This document shows positions 32,397 to 42,939 of a DNA stretch of 64,000 bases, piece by piece. Within the stretch, counting starts at the first letter, position 1, and every line of letters begins with the position of its first letter. The stretch covers positions 82,546,012 to 82,610,011 of the forward strand of contig NC_087062.1 in assembly GCF_963678635.1 (NCBI RefSeq). Reading direction: 5' to 3'. The notes under the pieces were generated by a model. That model had not been told where the DNA came from, did not search any database, and was given only the letters and a program-made list of their open reading frames with translations. This DNA comes from Symsagittifera roscoffensis (taxonomy: Eukaryota > Xenacoelomorpha > Acoela > Convolutidae). A program made the position numbers and the translations under genes.

Positions 32397-33700
32397 TCAC
32401 GAGAGTTTGACTGCTGGTCGGTGTAGAATCCCCCTGCTAGTTTTAATTTCGCAGGAGCGAACGATTCCGTCTGCACCTGGGAAAGTACGAAGTACCCGTC
32501 CCAGGGGCCAAAGACCTCGAGGCGTTAGGTCTTCCAGTATCCATACAGGGTCTCCTTGCTGAAGATTTTCCACTTGCTTTGTCCATTCTGTTCGGGTCGT
32601 CAAGGTTGGCAAGTAGTCTTTGAGGTATGTGTTCCAGAACTGTTGACTGAAGGCTTGAGCTTGTTTCCAAGTTCTCTTGTCCGTTGTGTGGCGAGGGAGA
32701 AACAATCCAGGAGGCAAATTGTTTGGTGGTCGTCCTAGTAGGAGGTGATTGGGTGTAAGGGGCTCGTCGTCGGTTGGGTCTGATGAGACGTGGGTTAGCG
32801 GGCGAGAATTAATCATAGCTTCAACCTCGCACGTGAAGGTTGACAGAGTTTCGTCGTCCAGTGTCCGTGTTCCAATGACTTTGAGATTTTCCAAATGATC
32901 CACCAAAGTGAGGAGCTGCAGGTGGGTTGAACTTCCAGGTTATTCCAAGTAATTGGCATTGATTGTTGAAGTCGTTGCTGTGTTGAATCTCAGAAAGGCT
33001 TTCCTGTAATTCCTTGTCAGCTGCAACGAAGGCTTTTCCGTTGTCAGAGAAGATGATACTGGGTTTACCGCGTCTAGCGTTGAAACGGCGTATGGCTTGT
33101 AGAGTTGAGTTTGTGTCGATTTGCTGGCATATTTCTGAATGAACTGCTCGCGTGACGAGGCAGGTGAAGAAAAGAACGTATCGCTTACTGTACTCGTCGT
33201 TGTTCCGCGTGGGAAAGGGTCCAAAGAAGTCAATTCCTGTTGAGTAGAAGGGGTAACTGTTTTCCGATAAAGGGAGTCGTTGTAGGGGTAGATCTGCCAT
33301 CAGAGGCTTCACTGGTTCCTGTCGAAGGCGTCGGCAAGGTATGCATTGTCGAATAGGTTTTCTTCAGATGCTTGCGTGATCTTATCATCCAAAAGTCCTG
33401 CTGAAGAATGCTTCGGGTGTGTTCCATTCCACAATGGGAATTTATTTCGTGTGTTTGCTTCATGAAGAGTTGTATTGGGTAAATTTCTGCGTTCAGAATG
33501 ACTGGATGTCAGCTGCAAATTAGAAGCGGGGCTTTCTGTAGTCGTCCTTTGGCACGTAAGTATCCGTGATCGTCGATGAAGGGGCAAAGAGGTTGTAGAG
33601 GGCTGCGGGGTGGAATGTCAGATTTCTTTGTCAGGCATGCTATTTCCTTGGGAAATGATTGATTCTGTGAGTGTTTAATGATCCATGCGAATCCTAAGGT
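32397..33700 (-). pseudogene. BEL/Pao integrase region (H2C2 finger, rve core, DUF5641), frameshifted
   Basis: Reading down the minus strand: a linker with FIDDHGYLRAKGRLQKAPLL (33600-33520, Pao pre-integrase pattern); a zinc-finger region with HEINSHCGMEHTRSILQQDFW then CIPCRRLRQEPVKP, in different frames; the integrase core with STGIDFFGPF (first Asp) and IIFSDNGKAF (second Asp); and PHFGGSFGKSQ where the family has GG.WE, so the catalytic Glu is lost or out of frame. After a frame change comes TLDDETLSTFTCEVEAMINS and PLTPNHLLLGR, the C-terminal DUF5641 with W-I and L-G-R-V motifs, ending RPAVKLS. Integrase inserts the DNA copy into chromosomes; this one cannot be functional. Confidence 0.88.
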
Positions 33701-33764
33701 GAGGTGTCGAAGTGATTTCCAATCGTCAAGATGGGTCTAAAGGCGCTATTCGGATTATGTGTCC

Positions 33765-33838
33765 TCTGTTGTTGGCTCGAAGGCTGGTTCTGTTGTTGGC
33801 TTGAAGGCTGGTTCTGTTGTTGGCTTGAAGGCCGGTAT
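33765..33838 (-). repeat. 24-bp tandem repeat in gag region (PSSQQQNQ)
   Basis: Three units of CTGGTTCTGTTGTTGGCTTGAAGG (last ones slightly altered), coding for PSSQQQNQ repeats on the minus strand. Adjacent to the point where pol has been deleted. Confidence 0.85.
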
Positions 33839-33853
33839 AGTCCACGTGGGGGG

Positions 33854-34425
33854 CTAGCTGTCTGGGGAGCAAGAATTAGGTGTGTGATTTGCTGTCCAAT
33901 CATTTTGACTCTTAGCTGCTTTTGAAGTTGCTGTCGGAAGAAATATTGGCGCTGAAACCTTTCTTTGTCGGGTTGCTGGTGCGTTCATCTGCTGATTGAA
34001 AACTTGGATTTGAGTTCCAGGGTTGGAGTGCGGTGACGTTTCATGAAGTTGAGCTTCTGAGTTCGGTCTTTGTCCCACTGTTGCTGTCAATTGCTGATTG
34101 TTGATTTGGAGTTGAGTTCCATTGTTCAATTCGATAGTCGTTCCTTGAAGTTGAGCTTCTGGGTGGTTCGGCTGAAGGTTTGAACTTTGTGACAAGTCGG
34201 CGTTCGGCTGCTGCAATGAGAGGTTTGACTGAGGATGGAGGTGAGTTCCATGGGCAGTTTGAGTTCCAAGAGTTTCTGTTTGTTGTTGATGAATGCGATG
34301 ATCCAAGGTATTGGCGTCGCTGTTAGATCCGGGGCGAAGTAGGAGTCCTGAATTTCCTGGGCGGAATTTGATCTGTGGTTTGAAGTAGCGTTTAAGATTG
34401 CTGGCAATCCAGAAAATTGTGGCAA
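33854..34425 (-). pseudogene. BEL/Pao gag C-terminal part, Gln/Asn/Pro-rich, frameshifted
   Basis: Two overlapping open frames. The upper one starts MPQFSGLPAILN, reminiscent of the 'LP.FSG' start of the gag core. The lower one is rich in Gln, Asn, Pro, Thr (for example AQLQGTTIELNNGTQLQ). No CCHC knuckle is seen. Assigned to gag by position. Confidence 0.55.
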
Positions 34426-34440
34426 ATCGTCCGGGGTGTC

Positions 34441-34875
34441 CTAGTCCATGGTGACGTTTTGTGTAGTGGTACTACGGGTTAAATTTTCCGTTTGGCGTCG
34501 AGGGGGAAGATTTTCCAAGGCTTGTCGTATTATTGAAGGCGTCGAGACGTTGCTGGCTACTCGTGATGAGTTTAAAGAAAACGTGGCAGTGCTGTTGAGG
34601 GTACGCTCGTATCGTTTTGATCGTAGTTGGATCGTTCGGTACAAAACTTTCAAAGTTTTCAATCTTTCAATGATTGAGTGTGGCTGGTCCGTTCCGGTGC
34701 GTGTTATCTTGACTGCTTCGTTATTGGCATCGTCAAGCAAGCTCTTAAATTCCGTTAAGAAATCGTTTATGATCTGTACTTCGTCGGAATCGCTTATGGC
34801 TTGGTTAATTGCTTTTGCTAAAATTTCTACGTCTGTTTCTATGACTTTAAAAACAGCATCATAGGTTGAATTCAT
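34441..34875 (-). CDS. BEL/Pao gag N-terminal ORF
   Basis: 145 codons, first Met at 34875, about 170 bases inside the 5' LTR. The protein is helical and charged (DVEILAKAINQAISDSDEVQ; LTEFKSLLDDANNEAVKITR; IIERLKTLKVLYRTIQLRSK), with a coiled-coil character like the N-terminus of BEL/Pao gag. A stop ends it before the LPQFSG region, so the original gag was longer. I assign it from position and character, not from specific motifs. Confidence 0.6.
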   Translation of the reverse strand: MNSTYDAVFKVIETDVEILAKAINQAISDSDEVQIINDFLTEFKSLLDDANNEAVKITRTGTDQPHSIIERLKTLKVLYRTIQLRSKRYERTLNSTATFSLNSSRVASNVSTPSIIRQALENLPPRRQTENLTRSTTTQNVTMD

Positions 34876-34991
34876 TTTTAATTGACTATGTCTCCTAAAG
34901 TTAATTCACGTTTTGACGTGTCAAACAAAATGTAAAATGGCCAATATGTAATTCCTTTGATTACATGGAACCCTCGCAATTGTATTGTAAC

Positions 34992-35025
34992 AAAAAAAGA
35001 AACCTTGGTTTTGGTTTCTTTTTTT
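34992..35025. promoter_or_regulatory. Perfect 13-bp stem hairpin in BEL/Pao leader
   Basis: AAAAAAAGAAACC (34992-35004), loop TTGGTTTT, GGTTTCTTTTTTT (35013-35025). It lies 20 bases inside the 5' LTR, next to a possible primer-binding site (TTGGCGCACAAT reading from 35045 on the minus strand). Such leader hairpins often serve RNA packaging or dimerisation; that role is inferred. Confidence 0.5.
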
Positions 35026-35045
35026 AAAAATTTATTGTGCGCCAA

Positions 35046-35219
35046 TGACAATGGCAATACGTTTTGGATGATTAAGCATCCAATTTCAGATCGTAGTTTA
35101 GTTGTTTCTTTTAATGATTTCTTTTTGATTTTTGAGTTTTGAGTCTTTCAGTTTACTAATTTGGCGGCATATTCATGTCAAAAATGTGGCAAAATTAGGT
35201 TCCTCAAAGAATAAAGTTC
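35046..35219 (-). repeat. BEL/Pao LTR, right (5' LTR in element orientation)
   Basis: Aligns with 32069-32242. It lacks the final TG-side base (the sequence after AAAGTTC goes directly into the T run of the 61-bp repeat). Confidence 0.85.
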
Positions 35220-35280
35220 TTTTTTTTCTTCGTTTATGATTCTCACGCTCTGTAAAGTATATAAGGATGTATTTAGCGTC
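35220..35280. repeat. 61-bp direct repeat flanking the BEL/Pao element, right copy
   Basis: Same 61 bases as 32008-32068, starting at the LTR end and ending GTATTTAGCGTC, after which the interrupted family H copy continues with TCTTATCCTG. Confidence 0.95.
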
Positions 35281-35600
35281 TCTTATCCTGAAAATATAAC
35301 CGAACAGCTTCCATAAATTCCAATTGAAACAATTTAATGCGCCGGCTCCGCGTGTTATAAAAACGCATATATCGCTCATTAACCATCCACAATTGGTCAA
35401 CTTAGCAATTTTCAAACACCAATAACTTCAAAAAAATTGACTCAGGTATTTTTTTTATTTAAGCTCCGGACAACAAAACTTTCTTACATGACATAAAAAA
35501 CTCCGTAATCAATGGTTTATTAAACAAAAACGATATTGGTCTGGAGAAAAAAAGACCACGCATACGAATATTCCGTCACTTTGATCGAAAGACAGAACAA
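35281..35600 (-). repeat. Family H copy, 5' part, right side of BEL/Pao insertion
   Basis: Continuation of the copy at 31891-32068; has the quasi-palindrome region (GCGCCGGCTCC...ATATCGCTCATTAA) and ends CGAAAGACAGAACAACC. Confidence 0.65.
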
Positions 35601-35790
35601 CCAGAGAATAGTCAAATTGCCATTTTTTAAACCCCTGTAATATTACAAACAATGACCACAGGTAAAACATTTCTTAAATTTGAGTGCAGATCATCATTAG
35701 TTGTTAGAGGTCAAATCAAAAATTGATAGTCAAAAATTGACTGAATAAAAAAAAACTTAGAAGCATAAATATTCCGTTTTAATATATTTA
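35601..35790 (-). repeat. Family H fragment
   Basis: GTCAAATTGCCATTTTTTAAACCCC, ACAATGACCACAGGTAAAACATTTC and CATAAATATTCCG match the 5' half of the family on the minus strand. A 27-bp duplication (ATATTTATTGCCTTA) follows at 35779-35832. Confidence 0.6.
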
Positions 35791-36077
35791 TTGCCTTAGA
35801 AAAAATATTTAATATATTTATTGCCTTAAAAAATAAGTGCACGTGTTAAACAAGATCAAATTTGACTGTTTAAAATGCAACTGACTACTACTCCAAAGAT
35901 CTTGAAACTATTGCTCGAAAAACTGCTTGCAGCTGGACGCAAATTTCCACAATTTGTTTCGCATGCCTTTAAATAACCAATTTTACTCACGGGGCGATGG
36001 TATTAAAATGTTGAACAAATTCTATGCTAAAAATACTGCTGGTATCAAGGCAAGGCCCTAAACGTCCAACTACCCAT

Positions 36078-37812
36078 TGAATTCTTAGGAATCTGTCTTT
36101 TTTAAATTAATCGAATGTTGTTATATAAAAGAAAAGTTGACAAAGTGGTATTATTTTCACTTTTGTTTTGGAAAAATAATCGCCACACGCAATATAAAAA
36201 AAATGATGCAACGCTACATAAAAGTTTCTAATGTCTATTAATAGTACAGAGTAAGGTAGTTAGCGATTGATAACGTGTTAGCGGTTACCAATAGCTTGCC
36301 TTCAACCAAATCGGAAAGAGTTTTGAGCCGAACTAAACCGCCTCATACGCTTTATTGTTACAAAAACCAATTTCAAAAGTATAAACTATTTTAAGGTTGC
36401 CGTAAATCAATCAAAACTGATTTGATGAAGTAGCTATCATGTGTTAAAAGATTCGTTCTTCATACCTTGCATCTTAACTTGACGCGTTTAGCCATAATAA
36501 CAAATAACACACAAAACAACTCAAAAAAATTAACGGTAGTGGGGGAGAGAAAATGCAAAATAGACTAGAGTTACTTTTTTCAAATTAACCAAATTGATAC
36601 ATTCGAATTTCTTTTAACTCTCCTAATTTATAAAAAAAAAAGTTAAAGTGAAATATATTTATAATTTTGAGACCACGGCGTCAATACATTTCAGGTGGTA
36701 TAAAAAAATCCGTTAAAAACGACTAGTTAGAAAAGTAAAACTTATCTGAGTGAAAATATAACTGCGTGTATCAGGGCAAACCGACTAAATTTTCTACTTA
36801 ACTGTAAAATTTGAGAAATAACTCAAATTCAAAAAAAACTCAAAGTGCAAAAAGTTTCAAGAAATTAAGAAAAAAATAAATTTTGATAAAATTAATTTTT
36901 TGAAAACATTCCTGGTTCACGCTATGCTAAGCAAAGAATGATGTTGCTAGTTTTCTGTCAACGTAAGGATGATCTAAGTAGCTTGCCTAAAATCAAAGGA
37001 GAAGAATTTTAGCCGGATTAAAACGCCGATTTATTTAAACAAAATTTAACGCGCTATAATTGTTTCAAAATTAGCAAAAGTTACAAATTTTAAAAAAAAA
37101 TAATTGATAAACTAATTTTACACCTTTGAGTCCAAGACGTCAATGTTTTTCAGAAGATTGAGATAAAGAACCAGAAAACTAACTTTAAAAGTCAAAGTTT
37201 GTCTAAAAACATATCGAGCAAGAATATTTCATCCTTCCTGCTAACATGGGAACAACAAGGCAAGTATACTTATATCAGAACAAAATCTTGAATTTTCCGA
37301 CAGCCCTTTAACTGGTCGCCGGTTTTTATTGAAAAAAACTTTGTGAACAATATTATTTGAACTTGCCCGCAAAAAGCCGAAGTATAATAGCCACTGCTAT
37401 AAATTTGACTAGGATATAAAACTGAAAATATCAATGCGCTTGCGTCACATCACCTTGGAAATGTTTTTTAGTCGAGGACAAATTGCCAATTTTCAATTGT
37501 TTGCGTTTGCGTTTTGATCAAAATGGACTAACGCCATTTAAAGTGCGCTTAAATTAGTCCGAGGCACTTTTTGTAGTTCCGAAACTTAACCGAGAATGGT
37601 TGCTGATAAGATTTATTTTCGCAATTGATTTCAAAATTTTGACATCTTCAAAGAAGTATCAAACAGGTGTGACCACTGCGAAGGGCATAAAACAGCGATA
37701 AATAATTCATTTAAATTGCGGCGTGTAAAACGAAATTCCGGAGCTCACGCTGATTGAGAGATAAGCCAGCCCTTTGTTTGAAATTTTTTCGTATTTTACC
37801 GATGATTTAGAA
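36078..37812. repeat. Old 1.7-kb tandem duplication, unit 1
   Basis: Aligns with 37813-39690 in the same direction: GAATTCTTAGGAATCTGTC, TTGACAAAGTGGTATTATTTTCAC, CCAATAGCTTGCC, AAATCGGAAAGAGTTTTGAGCC and TTAACGGTAGTGGGGGAGAGAAAATGC. Inside are decayed family H ends at 36768-36800 and 37255-37315. Confidence 0.85.
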
Positions 37813-39690
37813 TTGAATTCTTAGGCATTAGTCTTTTTAAAATAAATGGCATGTTGTTATTTTATAGAAAAATTGACAAAGTGGTAATATTTTCACTTTT
37901 GATTTGAAAAAAATACTCGCCCCACGCAATATAAAAAATATTGATACAATGCTACATAAAAGTACCTGATGTGTGTCTATTAATTGTACAAACTAAGGTA
38001 GTTAGCGTTTGATTACGTGTTAGTAGTTACCAATAGCTTGCCTCGAATCAAATCGGAAAGAGTTTTGAGCCGGACTAAATCGCCCCATACACTTTATTAG
38101 ATCAAACACTTATTTCAATTTTTAAAAACAGTTTTTATGTTGCCGTAAATCAATCAAAATTGATTTGATATAGGAGCTATCAATTGTTAAAAGAATCATT
38201 TTTCATACCTTGCATATTAACTTGACGCGCTTAGACATCATAACAAATAACACAATGAACAACTAAAAAAATTAACGGTAGTGGGGGAGAGAAAATGCAA
38301 AAAATACCAAGATGAACGAGCGTTATTTTTTTTAAATTAGCCAAATTGATACATCCGAAATCCTCTTAATATTAAAAAGAGTAATTTAAGTGAAATAAAT
38401 TTATTAATTTGAGTTCACGGCGTCAATAATTTGCAGGTGGTCTTCTGAGTGAAAATATAAGTGCATGTATCAGGGCAAAACCGCTAAAATTCTTACTTAA
38501 CTGGTAAGTTTGAGAAATAACTCAACTTCGAAAACAACTCAATTTTCAAAATGTTTCAAGAAAATAAGAAAAAAAATGAAATTTTATCAAATTAATTTTT
38601 TGAAAACTTTGCTCGCACACGCTATGTTAAGCAAAGAATGATGTTGCTAATTTTCTGTCAACGTATTGACGGTCCAAGTAGCTTGCTTCAAATCAAAGGA
38701 GAAGAACTTTAGCTGGATTAAATTACAGCGTTAATTCAAAAAAATATAACGCACTATAATTGTTTCAAAATTAGCAAAATTTACAAACTGCAAACCCCAC
38801 TGTTTTTCAAAAAAATCAAAGATAAGATAATTTTACACTTTTGAGTCCAAGACGTCAACGATTTTCAGAAGACTGAGACAAAGAACCAGAAAATTGGTAA
38901 CAAAAAAGCAAGAATGCTTATATCAGAACAAAATCTTGAATTTTCCGACTGCCCTTTAACTGGTCGCGAGTTTTATTGGAAAAAAACTTTGATAAACAAT
39001 AAAATTTGAATTTGCCCTCAAAAAGCCAAAGTATAATAGCCACTGCTATAAATTTGACTCGGATAGAAAACTGAAAATATAAAGGCACTTGCGTCAAATC
39101 ACCTTGGAAAAGTTTTTTAGTGCAGAACAAACTGCCAATTTTAAACTTTTCATGTTTGCGCTTTGATCAAAATAGACTAACGCCATAACTTTTGTAGTTC
39201 CATATTTTCGTAGTTCCATAACTTAACCAAAAATGGTCGCTGATAAGATTTGTTTTCGCAATTGATTTCAAAATGTTGACATCTTCAAAAAAGTATCAAA
39301 AAGGTTTGTTGAAAATTTTCATTTTGATCCCCGAAATTGGTATGATTAGATAAGACAACTCAAGCTTTCCTTTCTTTATTTTTTTCGAAAGTCGAAACAA
39401 AAATTACCACTGGAGCTCAAATGACATCATACGGGAAAACAGGGACTGCATCGTCGGTTTAAAGTCGCAGGAAAAGTATTTCCTGATTCATAACTTTATC
39501 ATGAATCAGTGCTGCAAATTTACTGATCATGGATAAAAGACTACTGACCAGGGCCTGAAACAGGGATGATTAATTCATTTGAATTGCAGCGGTTAAAATG
39601 AATTTTCTGAAGCTCTAGCTGATTGAAAATTAAGCCATCCGTGAGTCTGAATTTCTTCGCTATTTTAACGATGATTTAGCGCAAATTTAG
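37813..39690. repeat. Old 1.7-kb tandem duplication, unit 2
   Basis: Second copy, clearly diverged, with many small indels. The long identical block AACGGTAGTGGGGGAGAGAA and the motif TTTTGAGCCGGACTAAATCG are the best anchors. The last part (TTAATTCATTTGAATTGCAGCGG...GATGATTTAGC) repeats the end of unit 1. Confidence 0.8.
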
Positions 39691-39800
39691 AGCTGCCAAT
39701 TTCAGCGCTGGTTGAGAGAAAAATCAGCGCCAATTCCGAAGTTTATTTATGCTTAAGCCCTGGTCATGGATAAGTGGCCACTGATCAGGGCCTGAAACAG
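39515..39800. repeat. Short direct repeats CTGATCAGGGCCTGAAACAG
   Basis: CATGGATAAAAGACTACTGACCAGGGCCTGAAACAG (39528-39563) and CATGGATAAGTGGCCACTGATCAGGGCCTGAAACAG (39766-39801) are diverged copies flanking the end of the tandem duplication. Confidence 0.6.
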
Positions 39801-39801
39801 C

Positions 39802-41570
39802 AATAATTAGCTTTGAAAAGTAAACCCGGGTCTCTTAAATTACTAGCTCTAAAAATTTACAAAGCGGTTTTCAAAAGATTAACTAGTTCCATATATTAAG
39901 TCCTCTCTTTAATATCCGAGGAACTTCAAGGCGTCTCAATACTGTGCCAAAAAATTCACCAGCGCCTGGAATTTTTTCTAATTTTTTTCATGCTGTTTTG
40001 AGCCAAGAAGAAACCCGGTCTTACGAAGAACAACTCTTTGATTTTTTTTCAAAGCTATGCTCTATTTTCAATAGATAATTTAGCATTTACCTCTTGCCCG
40101 ATGTGGTTTTTGCATGACAGGGACCGACGACATGAATCAGGACATGAAAGCATTCATGAATAATTATAACTGGCAGTTTGATCAGCTATTTTTGAATCAC
40201 GAAAGGCTATAAAAAATTTAATGATCCAGTTCTTATGAGAAAAACATAATAATGCTTAAATTACATACATGCTATACCAATGTAATAGATGGATAATAAT
40301 TTGGAATAGTTATAAATCAATGTCAATAATGCTCGTGTCAAGTTTTTAAAGATAAATGCAGTTCTGATGATCTATCTGTGAGAGTATGATGTTCAAGTCA
40401 TCGAATTTTAAGCCACGCATACCAAATTTAAAAAAACCCAAAAAAAAATCAATAATTTTGGAGAGAGCGTTATGATATTAAATGAAATATAAAATAACCA
40501 AATTAAAAAAAGTAAATTTTTGCGGAATGTTTGTGATTTCTACTGCTTTAACAATTTAGTTGAAACTCAAATTTGTAATGCTGACTCTTATAGTGATTAA
40601 ATTTGCGTGAAGCAGGAGTGTGGGTTTTATAGTGCAGTGAGTGCTTCTGAAAAGAACAGAAAACAGTTTTAATTTTGCTCTTAGTGCTGCTTTTTTAATC
40701 TCCTAGAACTAGACTTCATTGAAATCAAGATTGAAAAACGATTTTCGATTGAGTTAAAAGCAAAGAAACTCAAAAAAGACGACGCGACTAATATTGTTTC
40801 AATATAAGATTCAATTCAGAATAAGACGAAGTTAATTTAATCAATTCTCTCCAACATTTGTAAATATTGAAAACGCGGCCGGATGTTTTTTCTAGCTCGA
40901 AAATTTTTTTGCACATTTATGCAGTTTTTGTTAAAATGTGTTTCATTTTGTTACCGTTGAGACCATTGTCTGAGAATGAAAACCATTAGATCCTCGAAAC
41001 TTGATTTGAAGTTTTACTTGCGTACTACAATGTCTAATTCTTTTAAACTCAAAAATTGCATTTCAGCTATAAAATATCTTATTTATAAAATCAAATATTT
41101 ATACCAAAATCAAAATGTTGATAACACGAACTTTTTTGTAACTTCTATAGAAGTAAATAAATTTTCTTCATGCATAAACAGAAATAAACATTCTTCTCAT
41201 TTTTAAAGAGATTTTGATATTTCAATCATGTCAAAATAAATGCTTGACAGACTTCCAAAAATGTATAATCTGAATGATTTATTAATGCTATTTTGACTTG
41301 AAATTGAAAACTTGAAACGAACACTTTAAAAAACAAGTCTGAAAGCGCTGTTAAAACTCGTTTCATGAAATCTTGACCGGAAACAGTTTTTTTTTATTCT
41401 CCCATAAAATCTGATGCAGATACAAAACAGATATTGTCTGATCAAATGCATATTTTTTTTCACTTACTTTTATTTCATTGGTTTTGGATTCAAAATTTTT
41501 TTGCTTCCCTATATATTCTATTCAGTAACAATGCACAAGTTAACTTTGCGGAAATATTAACTTAACAACA
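39802..41570. other. AT-rich sequence without recognised features
   Basis: About 1.8 kb, no coding signature, no repeat boundaries seen. Confidence 0.5.
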
Positions 41571-41661
41571 CAGCTCGTATCAGTGCTGAAATCTCGGACT
41601 GCATTTTGCGTCGGAACTATTCATGTTTTATGCTGTTATGCGTTCATTACTTCGAAGTCTT

Positions 41662-42168
41662 TATTGTTCCGACTTTCATAACAAAAATAACGGAATATTC
41701 GTGCTAGGGAGGTTTTTTTCTTCAGACAAATTTCGACTTTTAAACTAAAAGTTTTTGACGAAATTTTTCTTAGCCAATGGAATTGTAATATTGAGCTCAT
41801 ATTTGAATGGTATTTTACCTATGATTTTTTTCTATAAAGTTATGAGGGTTTAAGATTGCCAATAAGGCGAATTCGAGACAATTAACGCGCGATATACTTC
41901 GCGCTATTAATGAGTAAGCGGATATTTAATCCTTCATAGAAATAGTTCCAAATCGGTTGAAACAGGCTTTTTGTCATATTTTTCACGTTACTAGGAGCAA
42001 AATTCATCCTTTTATACTTTATATGGCGTGTGGGGAATGATTTTAAAAAAATCAAAATTTTTTCCGAAAAAGTCCTCGTTTTTTTTTCTAAAGCGAACAC
42101 TGCTTCATAGACCTTAAAAGACAGTCGCAACATTCAGGGCTGTGCCCTGATACGAGCTGTACTGTTTA
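41662..42168 (+). repeat. Family H copy, full length
   Basis: Begins TATTGTTCCGACTTTCATAAC and has AATTAACGCGCGATATACTTCGCGC and ATATGGCGTGTGGGGAATG. It ends CAGTCGCAACATTCAGGGCTGTGCCCTGATACGAGCTGTACTG, with the hairpin arms CAGGGC/GCCCTG intact. One of the best copies on the plus strand. Confidence 0.85.
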
Positions 42169-42869
42169 TTTTTAAAAAATATCAGAATTGCAACACGCAT
42201 TGATTTTCAAAAAAAACTATTGAAAGAGATTTTCGAACAAAAATCAACGGTAAAAAAAAAAACACTTTTTTTTGAAAATTTCTCTCCGAACAATTTCAAG
42301 TACAAACGGTGATATTATTCAAATAAAAACGCAACAACTGGTTAAATATAATTAAATTTTTTCATTTTGCCATTCTTTTGAGCCGTTTTGCTTTCTCGTT
42401 GTATACTTTCAAAAAAACTGTGACACTAACGCATATTAACTGTCTTAGAAGTATTTTTTTTGTAGTTTTTGTCAGCGATTTGTTTATTCTAGAGCTTTGG
42501 AAACAATTAGCTTGTTAAAAATAAGTTTAATGGAAAAAATGGCTTGACGTATATTTGAAACCGTGCAAGCTGCGATTGTTCACTTATGTCAATTATAAAT
42601 CTTTACACGAAAAGCTACTTTTCAATAAAAAAAAGAGAACCATAGATTTTGTAGGAAAATTTTTTTCAAAAGAAGCTTTTCAGCTATTTCACCTGATTCC
42701 AAATAGTTCAAACTGAATTAAATCAAGCTAGTGCGTCTAAGAAAAGCTTTCAACGAGGCAATTTTAATCATTTTGTATCTGTTATTTTGTGTGGCATCAT
42801 GATATCTGAAAAATAGGAGAACGCGCATTTCCAAAAGTTCTTCAAACTCAATTTCTGCGCAAAAATTTG

Positions 42870-42936
42870 TTTTCATACCTTAAAAGGCAGTAACAACATT
42901 AAATGTTTTGCCCAGATACGAGCAGTTTGGCTTTTT
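42870..42936 (+). repeat. Family H terminal module, isolated
   Basis: CTTAAAAGGCAGTAACAACATTAAATGTTTTGCCCAGATACGAGCAGTTTGG. The order is that of the family 3' end; the hairpin is degenerate. Confidence 0.55.
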
Positions 42937-42939
42937 TTT

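Larger units (their letters stand above)
32069..35219 (-). mobile_element. BEL/Pao LTR retrotransposon, internally deleted
   Basis: Two 175-bp LTRs flank an internal region on the minus strand: a leader, a gag-like ORF (34441-34875), a Gln/Asn/Pro-rich stretch (33760-34420), then directly the linker, integrase and DUF5641-type C-terminus (33700 down to 32397). Protease, reverse transcriptase and RNase H, normally about 3 kb between gag and integrase, are absent. Frameshifts interrupt what remains. The two LTRs differ at roughly ten positions, so the copy is not very recent. It is non-autonomous and sits in a family H copy. Confidence 0.85.

Noticed and set aside
34448-34864. 139-codon open frame on the plus strand
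   Set aside because: Antisense shadow of the gag ORF of the BEL/Pao element.
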